Source: Litorivicinus sp.
GTDB taxonomy: Bacteria; Pseudomonadota; Gammaproteobacteria; Pseudomonadales; Litorivicinaceae
Direction: 5' to 3'
DNA: 64,000 nt
NCBI GenBank assembly: GCA_028339155.1
Contig: JAOLBK010000005.1
Location: 62,001 to 126,000, forward strand
Shown here: piece after piece, positions 34,510 to 43,128 of the stretch
Numbering within the stretch: position 1 is the first letter of the stretch
Layout of the letters: every line of letters starts with the position of its first letter
The notes under the pieces: model-generated
What the model was told of the DNA's origin: nothing
The model's database searches: none
What the model saw: only the letters and a program-made list of their open reading frames with translations
Program-made: the position numbers and the translations under genes

Positions 34510-34542
34510 AATGCCCTTTGGACCTGCGGTCTGAAGGGCATT
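34510..34542 (+). terminator. Hairpin after the aldehyde dehydrogenase gene
   Basis: AATGCCCTTTGGACC pairs with GGTCTGAAGGGCATT (two mismatches) around a TGC loop; TTCTCT follows. It lies between convergent genes. Confidence 0.7.
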
Positions 34543-34606
34543 CTCTATAATCGCCTGGATAATTCGACGACGATATCAACCATGTTAATTAATGAGAACC
34601 GACTCA

Positions 34607-35563
34607 TCAGAGTGCCGAAAAATACTCCATGAGTAGCTCTTCAGGGATCGCTAATAGGACAGCTCCTGCCAATGACACTCCGATCCCTATCCAAATCCAA
34701 ATCCCAAACAGTTCTGTCGTCGGGTTGACTATTTTACTGAAGATTACTCTGAATATTGTGGAGGTTCGTTGAACTGGTGAGACGATATAAACCGGAGCCA
34801 ATACGAGCGCCACATATCTAAGCCCTTGCGAGAGAAAGACGAAGACTGCCGAATATATGAAGAATGGAATGTTCTTTGGGTCTGTGCGCTTTACTTCGTC
34901 AGTTAATCCGAATATTAAAACGATAGCGAGTAGAACGAGTGTGGCAGCGAAATGGCCAATAAATGCGCCGAAGATCGCTAACTGCCATGTAGATGTAGTA
35001 GCCAGCCCAGTGTTGTTCTCCTGAAAGGCCAGCGCGATTAAAACTGGGCTGGCGCCGTAGCAGATTGAGCTCGCTATACCGTAAAAATATCCCTCGGCAA
35101 GTTTGAACTCGAACTCAAGTTTTTCGACTTTATCTTTCTTTTTTGCTTTGGCCACAGCTAAGGGGCCAACAGTAAGAAGCACGATTCCAATCCACCCAAG
35201 CCAGTTGATGGATTCTTCTAAGACTAGAATTGCAAGAACTACAGAAACAACAACCGTGAACTGTTGGATCGGACCACCAATATTTGCCCCGACGGCTTTT
35301 GTACACTTGTAGTTAGTGTATCGACCGACTAGAAAATGGGCTACACCCGCGGCTATGAAATACCAAGTAGCCGTCCAGTTCAGTGTCTCAATATCCGATA
35401 CATCAAGTAATACTAGGGACGCTAGGCCAAAAAATAGGGCGCCCAGTGGTAATGTGAAAGAAAGCCCTTGGAGTGCTGATCCAGTCAACACCCCGCGTCT
35501 CATCATGACTGCGTTAAATCCAAAAAACGCTGCGCTAAGAAATGAGAGAAGAGCTCCTAACAC
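34607..35563 (-). CDS. EamA/DMT-family transporter
   Basis: This 318-aa drug/metabolite transporter has ten hydrophobic helices and the repeat-end signatures GPIQQFTVVVSVVLAILVLE and SPVQRTSTIFRVIFSKIV. The Arg-rich second signature is less usual. It is the last gene of a minus-strand operon with two single-cupin genes (gap 11 bases to the nearest), and so parallels the EamA gene next to the tandem double cupins at 28 kb. A link between EamA transport and cupin substrates is suggested by this recurrence. Confidence 0.9.
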   Translation of the reverse strand: MLGALLSFLSAAFFGFNAVMMRRGVLTGSALQGLSFTLPLGALFFGLASLVLLDVSDIETLNWTATWYFIAAGVAHFLVGRYTNYKCTKAVGANIGGPIQQFTVVVSVVLAILVLEESINWLGWIGIVLLTVGPLAVAKAKKKDKVEKLEFEFKLAEGYFYGIASSICYGASPVLIALAFQENNTGLATTSTWQLAIFGAFIGHFAATLVLLAIVLIFGLTDEVKRTDPKNIPFFIYSAVFVFLSQGLRYVALVLAPVYIVSPVQRTSTIFRVIFSKIVNPTTELFGIWIWIGIGVSLAGAVLLAIPEELLMEYFSAL

Positions 35564-35574
35564 TTATATTTTCC

Positions 35575-36174
35575 TTATTTGTTACCGATCAATTTTCGGA
35601 CCCAATCTGCATCAATTTCCGTATCTGGCGAATACTCTGGTGCATTTTCAATTTGCTCCAGATCATTGAGGCCGCACATCGAATAGACGCGATTGGTTGC
35701 CGAAATGAGTCGAGCAGGCTTGTTAGGATCACCATTAAAATGTTGGTGGATAGTATTTGGTGGAATATAAATTACATCCCCAGCTTCCCACTCAAACTTC
35801 TTAACCTCGTCTTGCGCCTTCCAGTGGTAGGTATTAGTGATTTCTACATCACAATCTTGATGCAAGTCATAGCCATGACCTTCTAAAACATAAACGCATT
35901 CTTCTGCAAGATGCCTATGTTTTCCCGAATGACTTCCCCGTGGAATAATTTGCATGTATGCATCCACAGTTTCCATTCGGGTATTCATATGAGCATTAAG
36001 AAGGTGTTTTAAGATTCCTTGCGGCGAGAGCTCCCATGGCATCTCGTTTGGATGAACTACTTTTTTCCGCAGAGCATTTCGCTCATCAGCGGTGAGAGCG
36101 TTTTCAAGAACATCTTGATACGTTTTACTATTAGCTGATCCATCCAGCCAGTGTTCTGATTCTTGCCAAGCCAT
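35575..36174 (-). CDS. Single-domain cupin protein with HQHFN motif
   Basis: This 199-aa protein has one cupin barrel. Motif 1 is seen as GSHSGKHRHLAEECVYVLEG (H-x-H, Glu-Glu, Gly) and motif 2 as GDVIYIPPNTIHQHFN. All the usual metal ligands (two His, Glu, final His) are in place, so it is likely to bind Fe, Mn or Zn. The N-terminus has Trp-rich MAWQESEHWLDG. It lies three bases after its upstream neighbour, another cupin, and shares HQHFN with it and with the double cupins elsewhere. No catalytic function can be assigned. Confidence 0.85.
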   Translation of the reverse strand: MAWQESEHWLDGSANSKTYQDVLENALTADERNALRKKVVHPNEMPWELSPQGILKHLLNAHMNTRMETVDAYMQIIPRGSHSGKHRHLAEECVYVLEGHGYDLHQDCDVEITNTYHWKAQDEVKKFEWEAGDVIYIPPNTIHQHFNGDPNKPARLISATNRVYSMCGLNDLEQIENAPEYSPDTEIDADWVRKLIGNK

Positions 36175-36177
36175 TGA

Positions 36178-36732
36178 TTAATACCCCCCGTCAGGATGGT
36201 TGTAGTTTTCTTCAGCCTCACGAGGCTCAAAATCTTCTGCACCTGGTGCCGCTTCCGTATGTCTTGCCTCAACAGTTTGCTGAAATAGCATGTTTAGAAA
36301 TAGGTACATTGGTTTAGTTTTAATGACGAGCGCACGAGCTGGCTCAGTTTCACTCGCATTAAAGTGCTGATGCACGCAGTTATTGTGCACGATGGCTACA
36401 TCGCCTGCTTGCCAGTCATACTTGATTTCATCATGAATCTCGTAGCCTTTTCCATCAAGGATGTAGAAAGCGGCCTCGTTAACATGTCCGTGTTTTTGGG
36501 ATTTACCGCCTGGACTGTATTCTTCTAAGTGCAAGTGAAATGTTTGAGTAATTCCGTCTTTTGGTTCTACGTAGTGCCTGGAGTAAGCTTGCGGCCCATC
36601 GACCATTTTAAGGTCTTTTGCCTTACGTACCCTTGGCTGTGACCGCAGTCGATCAAGCTCTTGTTGAAGGTTGTATGCGCCCTGTACGCCACGCACGAAA
36701 ATACGATCTGTTTGATCATGATATCTGGACAT
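36178..36732 (-). CDS. Single-domain cupin protein with HQHFN motif
   Basis: This 184-aa single cupin has motif 1 KSQKHGHVNEAAFYILDGKG (H-x-H, Glu, Gly) and motif 2 GDVAIVHNNCVHQHFN. The ligand set is complete. The acidic C-terminus (AAPGAEDFEPREAEENYN) is probably disordered. It is the first gene of a three-gene minus-strand operon (cupin, cupin, EamA). It may form a hetero-oligomer with the adjacent 199-aa cupin. The divergent region to the AbrB-family gene (184 bases) should contain its promoter. Confidence 0.85.
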   Translation of the reverse strand: MSRYHDQTDRIFVRGVQGAYNLQQELDRLRSQPRVRKAKDLKMVDGPQAYSRHYVEPKDGITQTFHLHLEEYSPGGKSQKHGHVNEAAFYILDGKGYEIHDEIKYDWQAGDVAIVHNNCVHQHFNASETEPARALVIKTKPMYLFLNMLFQQTVEARHTEAAPGAEDFEPREAEENYNHPDGGY

Positions 36733-36916
36733 TATTTATGGTCTCCTATCGCCATTTATGTTGGTCGATAATTATTTGAACCCGAGATACTCTATTCAAC
36801 ACTGAGTTGTCTCTGAAAGATTAAATCCGTATCCCTTTGGAACGGAATTCGTCATGACAGGATCTTAACTCCTTGTGTCATGCTTATTTTATCTTTTTTC
36901 TAGCTGTTGAATATTA

Positions 36917-37951
36917 ATGTTTTTGAACAAGCACCTACTTTTTAGTTGGGCCGTCGGAGTTGGCGGCGGTGGGCTGCTTTTTTTGCAAGAAATCCCTTTG
37001 GCATGGCTACTTGGTTCAATGCTCGCGACATCCCTCGCAGCAATGATGGGACTTCAGATTACAACCTTTGTCCGTTTAACTCCGTGGGCTCGTTGTGTTT
37101 TAGGGGCTATGGTCGGGACTGGTTTCGAAGCTGTCACTGTCCAAGAATTTGTGGGATACGGGTCGACGATCATATTTGTTCCAGTGTTCCTGGTTTTGGC
37201 GACCTCAATTAATTATCATTTATTAAAGCGGTTGTTTTCGCTTGATCCGCGAACTGCTCTTTTTTCTGCGCTTCCTGGTGGAATGGTTGAGATGGTTACG
37301 AGTGGTCGAGATGTTGGCGCAGATGTTAAGATGTTAACAACAGTCCATCTTATTCGCGTCGTGACGATTGTTGCGGGTGCGTCAGCGATCGGAACCTTGG
37401 TGGGGGTTGAAGATCTGCGAATGCAGACGCCTACGATTGATAACTATGAATACGTATTACTGCACTTAGCCTTGGGTTACGTAGGATGGAAAGTGCTCGC
37501 TGTATTTCGGGTGCCAAGCGCACCATTAATCGGCCCGATGTTTTTTGTTGCCGCGCTTCAGGGTTTTGATATTCTTCACTTAAAATTATTTACTCCTCTT
37601 CTTATTCTTGCGCAAGTTATGATCGGAATAGACATCGCACGAGCCTTTTGCGGGGTATCAATTGGTTCTATGCGAACAGCTGTTTTGGCCGGCCTAACAA
37701 GCGTCATGGCGATGGCACTGGTTTTGGGAGGGTGTGCTTTGTTTTTGACTGCTTTGGCCAACGACTTACCATGGGTGCAAATTATCTTATCCTTTTTGCC
37801 AGGTGGGCAGACTGAACTCGCATTACTTGCCTTTGCGATGAAACTAGATCTTCCTTTTGTGGTGACGCATCAAATTTTTCGCATTGCATTAATTATGTTT
37901 GCTTTGCCTCTTCTAATGATTTGGGTAAATCGGTTAATGAAAAAAGAATGA
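36917..37951 (+). CDS. AbrB-family membrane protein (ammonia monooxygenase-like DUF)
   Basis: This 344-aa integral membrane protein of the PF05145 AbrB family (E. coli AbrB; often named putative ammonia monooxygenase without good reason) has two repeated halves, each with the Gly/Pro motif (SALPGGMVEMVTSG and SFLPGGQTELALLA). About ten hydrophobic helices are visible. The function of the family is not known; transport is most likely. Its stop overlaps the ATG of an MFS gene (ATGA), and a TTT system follows, so it belongs to a transport-rich operon. Confidence 0.88.
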   Translation: MFLNKHLLFSWAVGVGGGGLLFLQEIPLAWLLGSMLATSLAAMMGLQITTFVRLTPWARCVLGAMVGTGFEAVTVQEFVGYGSTIIFVPVFLVLATSINYHLLKRLFSLDPRTALFSALPGGMVEMVTSGRDVGADVKMLTTVHLIRVVTIVAGASAIGTLVGVEDLRMQTPTIDNYEYVLLHLALGYVGWKVLAVFRVPSAPLIGPMFFVAALQGFDILHLKLFTPLLILAQVMIGIDIARAFCGVSIGSMRTAVLAGLTSVMAMALVLGGCALFLTALANDLPWVQIILSFLPGGQTELALLAFAMKLDLPFVVTHQIFRIALIMFALPLLMIWVNRLMKKE

Positions 37952-39105
37952 CGCAACGACCGTTCGGCTATTTCTGCTCAGGATTTTTGGCATTGGGTTT
38001 AGTTCCAATGACTGCTGTGATTATTCCGCTGTATGCATTGAGTATTGGTGCCTCACCTGGTCAAGTCGGGATTATCATGGCAATGAGGTCACTTCTGCCA
38101 TTTCTAATAGCAATCCCTGGCGGCGCAATGATGGACCGTTATGGGGTTCGGTTTATGGTTACAAGACTCTCGCTGGCGTGTGCCGTGCTGGCTCTGATTT
38201 ATCCATTCACCAGTACATTTTGGGAACTCGTGCTTTTGCAATTGGTCTTTGGACTGTGTCAATCATTTTGCTGGATTGGCGTGCAAACCGGAATCGGAAA
38301 GACTTATCGCGGTGATCCGATTGTTACCTCGCATCTTGGTTTTTGGAGCATGGGTGGCACATTCGCTGGCCCTTTTATGATTGGATTTGTTTGGGATTAT
38401 TTCGGTGCTACAGCCAGTTTTGTAGTGACTGCTATTTGGTGTTTATCACTCATGATTTTAGCGAGGCAGTTGTCGGAGGAGACGGCGAGTGCGGGAACTC
38501 GGTCCGAGTCGAAACGGAAAGCTTATGGCGGAGATTATTTGGCCGCATTTGCACTTTTGCGTGATCCGATCGTTTTCTACATCATTTCGTGCTCCGCCGT
38601 CCGTCTTGGTGCAGTTGCTCTGCAGACTAGCTTTCTTCCGGTTTACCTCTCCGATCTTAATTTCGCGGCGTCGCAAATTGGTATCCTAATTGGTGTGAGT
38701 GCAATTTCATCGGCATGCTCTTCCTTTTTGCACGGGGTGTTAGTGAAGTGGTGGACGCCTGAACGGATATTGGGCGTCTTTATATTGGGTGCATTGGTGG
38801 CGGTATCATCAATTTCCTTTTCGCAGTCCTACGCGGTCCTTCTGGTGCTTAATATTGTTATGGGTATGGCGATAGGTGTCACCCAGCCCGCAATGTTCTC
38901 AGTTCTTGGAGCGCGTATCTCTAAAGAGACTCAAGGGCTAATTGTTGGTCTACGAACCAGCTTGAATCGGTTGGCGACGTTTTTGATTCCACTTGGTGCT
39001 GGATTAACGGCAGAAATTCTTGGTATTCAGGCGAGTTTTGTTGTTGTTGGCCTTGTTTTGTTCTGTGCGATGTCGCTCACACTGATCCGCGCTAAATTCA
39101 GATGA
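37948..39105 (+). CDS. MFS transporter
   Basis: This 385-aa major facilitator with about 12 hydrophobic helices has a motif A loop after helix 2 (GGAMMDRYGVRFMV). The start ATG at 37948 overlaps the upstream stop by four bases, a better choice than the TTG at 37921 in the same frame. The substrate is unknown; the position between AbrB-family protein and TctC suggests export or uptake of related acids. Confidence 0.9.
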   Translation: MTQRPFGYFCSGFLALGLVPMTAVIIPLYALSIGASPGQVGIIMAMRSLLPFLIAIPGGAMMDRYGVRFMVTRLSLACAVLALIYPFTSTFWELVLLQLVFGLCQSFCWIGVQTGIGKTYRGDPIVTSHLGFWSMGGTFAGPFMIGFVWDYFGATASFVVTAIWCLSLMILARQLSEETASAGTRSESKRKAYGGDYLAAFALLRDPIVFYIISCSAVRLGAVALQTSFLPVYLSDLNFAASQIGILIGVSAISSACSSFLHGVLVKWWTPERILGVFILGALVAVSSISFSQSYAVLLVLNIVMGMAIGVTQPAMFSVLGARISKETQGLIVGLRTSLNRLATFLIPLGAGLTAEILGIQASFVVVGLVLFCAMSLTLIRAKFR

Positions 39106-39205
39106 TTTGTGTCTATACGCGGGCGGTTTTCGAGTCATCCCGAAATGGGATAGGTTGGTTAGCGATTAATCTGGACGATTAGGGTTGAGCCCGTGTACCG
39201 TAGAT

Positions 39206-39234
39206 TTATCGCTATTCGAGTGGTGAGTTATAAA
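39206..39234 (+). promoter_or_regulatory. Possible promoter for the TctCAB operon
   Basis: TTATCG (39206-39211) and TATAAA (39229-39234) are 17 bases apart, 24 bases before the TctC ATG. The -10 is good and the -35 poor. It is a visual match only. Confidence 0.3.
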
Positions 39235-39257
39235 TATAAAATTGATGGAGGCATATC

Positions 39258-40235
39258 ATGCGTTTTCTGACAGCTCTTGTTGCACTGACTATAGGGTTCG
39301 TGAGCCCAGCTCAGGCGGCATTCCCGGAAAAAAATATAACGATCGTGATTCCTTACGGTCCTGGTGGTGGTTTTGATACCTTAACCAGAAAGCTTGCTCC
39401 TTACGTTGAGGAATACTTTGCGAAAGCTGCTGGCAAGAACTATAACAAAATCAAAGTTGTGCCAAAGAATATGCCAGGCGCGTCGGGTAAGAAAGCGGCG
39501 GTTTATACGTCTAAGCAAAAGCCTGATGGACATACGGTTCAAATTTTCAATATTCCAGGACATGGACTCCCGTATATCCGAGGTGACAAAGACGCTGGTT
39601 ATGACATCGAATCCTACAGCTGGCTAAACCGCGTTGGTGGAGATAACTACGTAGTTATTGTGTCAAAAGAAGGTCCGTATAAGAAATTGGACGATTTGTT
39701 GAATAAGCCAACTGATCTAAAAATTCCAGAGCAGGGACCCGGTTCAACGTCGAATATGGCAAATAGAATCACCTGGGATACGTTCAAAAAAGGTGGCGAG
39801 TATATCTATGGCTATAAATCATCTAGAGCCTACTCAACTGCGGTTCTTCGTGGTGATGGTGACGTGACGATGTTGGCGTCCGGTTCTGCCAAGCGTTATA
39901 ACAAAGGTGGAGATTTCCGAATTCTTGCACACTGGGCCGATGAAATTGATCCAGCTTTCCCCGATGCAGTTAATGGAAATGATGTTGGTCATCCTGAGTT
40001 ACATAATCTTGGCCTCTTAAGAATGATTGCTGGACCTGCTGGCATGAGTGATGAGCTCGTGACTGAATGGAACAAGGCCTTGGCGTATGCGGTTAATCAT
40101 CCGGATATCCAAGCTTGGTCTGCTAAAACGGGTAATCCTGTAAAGGCCTACGATTCTGCAGCAAAAACAAAAGAAGTACTGATGCAAAACCTCGGTTACT
40201 TCAAGCAGTTCAAAGATGTGTTCGCTAAAAAATAA
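39258..40235 (+). CDS. TctC-family solute-binding protein
   Basis: This 325-aa periplasmic binding protein of the tripartite tricarboxylate transporter (TTT) family has a signal peptide at residues 1-20 (ending PAQAA), and mature family motifs FPEKNITIVIPYGPGGGFDT near the N-terminus. The GG-F-DT loop normally holds the ligand carboxylate. It captures a carboxylic acid for the TctAB permease encoded next. The start has GGAGG at ideal distance. A stable hairpin lies between it and tctA, as in the other transport operons of this window. The substrate is unknown, and TctC proteins of this type often bind aromatic or dicarboxylic acids. Confidence 0.92.
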   Translation: MRFLTALVALTIGFVSPAQAAFPEKNITIVIPYGPGGGFDTLTRKLAPYVEEYFAKAAGKNYNKIKVVPKNMPGASGKKAAVYTSKQKPDGHTVQIFNIPGHGLPYIRGDKDAGYDIESYSWLNRVGGDNYVVIVSKEGPYKKLDDLLNKPTDLKIPEQGPGSTSNMANRITWDTFKKGGEYIYGYKSSRAYSTAVLRGDGDVTMLASGSAKRYNKGGDFRILAHWADEIDPAFPDAVNGNDVGHPELHNLGLLRMIAGPAGMSDELVTEWNKALAYAVNHPDIQAWSAKTGNPVKAYDSAAKTKEVLMQNLGYFKQFKDVFAKK

Positions 40236-40253
40236 ATAATTCTACTAATAATG

Positions 40254-40282
40254 CGAATAGGGGTCTTAAGGGCCCCTATTCG
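40254..40282 (+). terminator. Hairpin between TctC and TctA genes
   Basis: CGAATAGGGG / CCCCTATTCG, a perfect ten-bp stem (40254-40263 and 40273-40282) with a nine-base loop. No T tract follows, so read-through or processing that leaves more tctC mRNA is likely. Confidence 0.7.
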
Positions 40283-40305
40283 TCACGAGATAATGGAAAA
40301 AATAC

Positions 40306-41832
40306 ATGGAAGCCCTTGATTTAGCGATAATTGCAGAAGCTTGGTTAAAGCTGCTTGAGTTTGATTCGATGATTTACCTGGTATTAGGAACGGTCATTGG
40401 TTTGATTTTTGGAGTCCTTCCTGGACTAGGTGGGACCACTGCACTCGCTTTACTTATTCCATTTTCGATGAATATGGAACCTGGTGATGCAATCATCCTG
40501 ATGGCAGGGGTAATGGCGTCCACACCGACGAGTGGGGCTGTGACAGCGATTTTGCTCAATACGCCGGGGACCGCGCCAAATGCGGCGACAACACTTGATG
40601 GCTATCCACTCGCCCAGCAAGGTAAAGGTGGACTAGCGATTGGTGCGGCTGCTACAGCTTCGGGAGTTGGCGGTCTGCTGGGGGTTATATTCTTGATTGC
40701 TATGGTGCCAATTACTCGGGAAATTGTCCTGATGTTCGCACCACCAGAATTTTTCTTGCTGGCCGTTCTAGGCTTGGTAACGGTATCGCTTTCTACGGGA
40801 AAAAAGTTTGTAAAGAGTCTGATGGTGGGCCTATTCGGCGTGATCATTGCTTCTGTTGGTTATCACGAGGTAACGGGTGAAGAACGATTTACATTTGGTG
40901 TTGATTATTTGTGGGATGGATTCAAATTAGTCCCTGTGATGATTGGATTTTTCGCCGTTAGTGAGATGATTAATTTGTGGGCTAAGCGGGGCACTGTCTC
41001 AAAGTCAGGTGATATCGAATCAGTCAATCTTAAGCAAGTGTTACAGGGTTGTCTTGAGCCATTTAAGCAGTGGAAGATAACGCTTAGGGGCGCCGCGATC
41101 GGCACCGGCGTTGGAGCGCTTCCTGGAGTCGGTGGCACGGTAGCTGCTTTTATGGCTTACACGTTCGCGGTGACCACGGCAAAACCTGAAGATCGAGATT
41201 CTTTCGGTAAAGGCAATATCATTGGTGTGATTGCGCCAGAATCAGCAAATAATGCCAAAGAGGGTGGTGCTCTGGTGCCAACACTTGCATTCGGTATCCC
41301 AGGTAGTGCTGAAATGGCTGTTTTTTTGAGCGTCTTGATTTTGCACGGCCTGACTCCTGGGCCGACGATTATGACCGAGAGCTTGGATATTATTTGGATA
41401 TTGATTGCCGCGACAGTCGTCGCCGGAGTTATGGCGTCGGTGATCACGATTCTTTCAGCGAGTTCGATTGCGAAGCTTACGTTTGTTGATTCTCGGACGC
41501 TGGTGCCAATCGTTTTAGCGTTTGCCATGATTGGATCATATTCGCTCGATAATGAAATTTATGATGTATTCACTACACTTGCGTTTGGAGTGATTGGATT
41601 CATATTTATGCGATTTGGATTCCCTAGAATTTCGTTCCCATTGGCAATTGTTTTGGGGCCATTGATGGAAACGAGTTACTTCCAGTCATTGGGAATTGGC
41701 GACGGGACACTCAGTCTTTTGTTTGACCGACCTCAGTCGATTATCATTTTGGTGCTCATCGCGGGTTGTATTCTCTACTACTTGAAGAATTCCGTTGGTT
41801 CTAGTCCTAAGGGCAGGAGTAAGGTTTCATGA
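40306..41832 (+). CDS. TctA-family large permease subunit
   Basis: This 508-aa TctA permease has about 12 hydrophobic helices and the duplicated Gly/Pro loops of the family: GVLPGLGGTTALALL at the N-terminus and GALPGVGGTVAAFMA in the second half, with NTPGTAPNAATTLDG and PTLAFGIPGSAEMAV. It forms the channel-like subunit for TctC-delivered solutes, driven by an ion gradient. The stop overlaps the TctB ATG by four bases (ATGA). Confidence 0.93.
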   Translation: MEALDLAIIAEAWLKLLEFDSMIYLVLGTVIGLIFGVLPGLGGTTALALLIPFSMNMEPGDAIILMAGVMASTPTSGAVTAILLNTPGTAPNAATTLDGYPLAQQGKGGLAIGAAATASGVGGLLGVIFLIAMVPITREIVLMFAPPEFFLLAVLGLVTVSLSTGKKFVKSLMVGLFGVIIASVGYHEVTGEERFTFGVDYLWDGFKLVPVMIGFFAVSEMINLWAKRGTVSKSGDIESVNLKQVLQGCLEPFKQWKITLRGAAIGTGVGALPGVGGTVAAFMAYTFAVTTAKPEDRDSFGKGNIIGVIAPESANNAKEGGALVPTLAFGIPGSAEMAVFLSVLILHGLTPGPTIMTESLDIIWILIAATVVAGVMASVITILSASSIAKLTFVDSRTLVPIVLAFAMIGSYSLDNEIYDVFTTLAFGVIGFIFMRFGFPRISFPLAIVLGPLMETSYFQSLGIGDGTLSLLFDRPQSIIILVLIAGCILYYLKNSVGSSPKGRSKVS

Positions 41833-42317
41833 AGATACGTATTGATCATGAGAATTTGGCACTAACAGGTCCTTTGTTTGCGTTTGCAGTCGGCACATTA
41901 ATAATTGGTGCGGAATACTCCGACATTTCAGAATTTGTTCCATATTGGGCATCAATATTTATGCTGATTACATGTCTCTTTGTCATATTGGGATTTGACA
42001 ATCAAATGACAGATGAGGAAGCAGAAGCAGAAGCAGAAGCAGAAGCCAATGCTTCGGAAGAGATTAGTAAATCTCGGATTTATATTGCAATTTTATGGAT
42101 TAGTGCGTTCGTTTTCATATCCTATTTTATAGGATTAATCTTAGGCTCAGCAGTTTATGCGTTCTGCTCAATGTATCTTTTTGGCGACAAAAAACTGTTA
42201 CCGACATTGTTAATCAGTGTCCTTTTAGGATGCAGTTTGTTTGGAATGTTCGAGTACGTGCTTGAGAAAGAATTGTACATGGGAATTTTTGGTGAAATGT
42301 TGCTTGAGGATTATTAG
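41829..42317 (+). CDS. TctB-family small permease subunit
   Basis: This 162-aa TctB protein has four hydrophobic segments and poor sequence conservation, as is normal for the family. The cytoplasmic middle loop holds an acidic repeat (DEEAEAEAEAEANASEE) from a (GCAGAA)4 microsatellite. It follows tctA with overlap and is immediately followed by an SDR gene whose ATG is the next base after its stop. Confidence 0.88.
   Translation: MKIRIDHENLALTGPLFAFAVGTLIIGAEYSDISEFVPYWASIFMLITCLFVILGFDNQMTDEEAEAEAEAEANASEEISKSRIYIAILWISAFVFISYFIGLILGSAVYAFCSMYLFGDKKLLPTLLISVLLGCSLFGMFEYVLEKELYMGIFGEMLLEDY
42023..42046 (+). repeat. (GCAGAA)4 in-frame microsatellite
   Basis: Four perfect 6-bp units encode Ala-Glu pairs in the TctB loop. 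Changes in copy number would keep the frame, so length variation between strains is possible without knocking out the gene. Confidence 0.9.
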
Positions 42318-43106
42318 ATGACGGATTTTAAATTTGCTGACATGTCAGGAAGGCGGGTGCTACTGACAGGTGCGGGACCAAATATTGGTAGGCAGATTGC
42401 GGTCACGCTTGCAAAAGCAGGAGCTGAAGTAGCTCTTAATGATATCAATCCGGATAGCTTAAAAGGGACGGTTGCGGCGGTTGAAGCTGCTGGTGGCAAG
42501 GCATATGGAGTCGTGGCGGATGTTTCGGACCCAAAGGCTGTACAAGCGATGCTGGATGAAATTTCAACTAAGTTTGGCCCAGTCGACGGGTTAGTAAATA
42601 ATGCGGCAATTACGATTCGTCAGGGCGTATTGGATTCCACTTATGAGGACTGGATGCGGGTTTTAAACATCACCTTGACATCGGTTTTCTTGGTTGGACA
42701 GGCATTTATGCGTCAGATGATTTCAAATGATGTAAAGAAGGGAAGTATCGTAAATATCGCTTCTACCTCGGCTCATCGTGGACGGCATAATGCGGCGGCA
42801 TATTGTTCTGCGAAAGCCGGCGTTTTAAATCTAACCCGTTGTATGGCGGTCGAATTTGCACCTTATGGAGTTCGCGTAAATTCTGTGACGCCAACTCGGT
42901 CGGGTAATCCCGTAGGTGAATCTACAGGCAGCCGTGAGCCGGTTGGTATTCCACTTGGACGTTTGGGTGAGCCTCAGGATCAAGCCAACGCGGTATTGTT
43001 TGCTCTAAGTCATGATGCTGCATTTATTACTGGTATTGATATACCGGTTGATGGTGGCACATTGTGTACCGCGTCAGGACTCAGTGGTGCAAAAAAGCCG
43101 GGTTAG
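42318..43106 (+). CDS. Short-chain dehydrogenase/reductase in the TctCAB operon
   Basis: This 262-aa classical SDR has nucleotide motif TGAGPNIG, LVNNAAI (NNAG-like), catalytic Ser in NIASTSAH, Tyr-Lys in YCSAK and C-terminal GIDIPVDGG. It starts directly at the base after the TctB stop, so it is translated with the transport operon. It likely oxidises the hydroxyl group of the imported acid or a near intermediate. It converges with the formate dehydrogenase genes, 22 bases apart. Confidence 0.9.
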   Translation: MTDFKFADMSGRRVLLTGAGPNIGRQIAVTLAKAGAEVALNDINPDSLKGTVAAVEAAGGKAYGVVADVSDPKAVQAMLDEISTKFGPVDGLVNNAAITIRQGVLDSTYEDWMRVLNITLTSVFLVGQAFMRQMISNDVKKGSIVNIASTSAHRGRHNAAAYCSAKAGVLNLTRCMAVEFAPYGVRVNSVTPTRSGNPVGESTGSREPVGIPLGRLGEPQDQANAVLFALSHDAAFITGIDIPVDGGTLCTASGLSGAKKPG

Positions 43107-43128
43107 CACCAGTTTAAGATAGCCATTT

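Noticed and set aside
36826-36846. Inverted repeat TCCGT ... ACGGA between the cupin and AbrB-family genes as an operator
   Set aside because: Only five-base arms around an 11-base spacer; this can easily arise by chance.
36917-37951. Ammonia monooxygenase activity for the AbrB-family protein
   Set aside because: The name is a historical annotation; the sequence is a multi-helix membrane protein with no metal-binding signature of AmoA.
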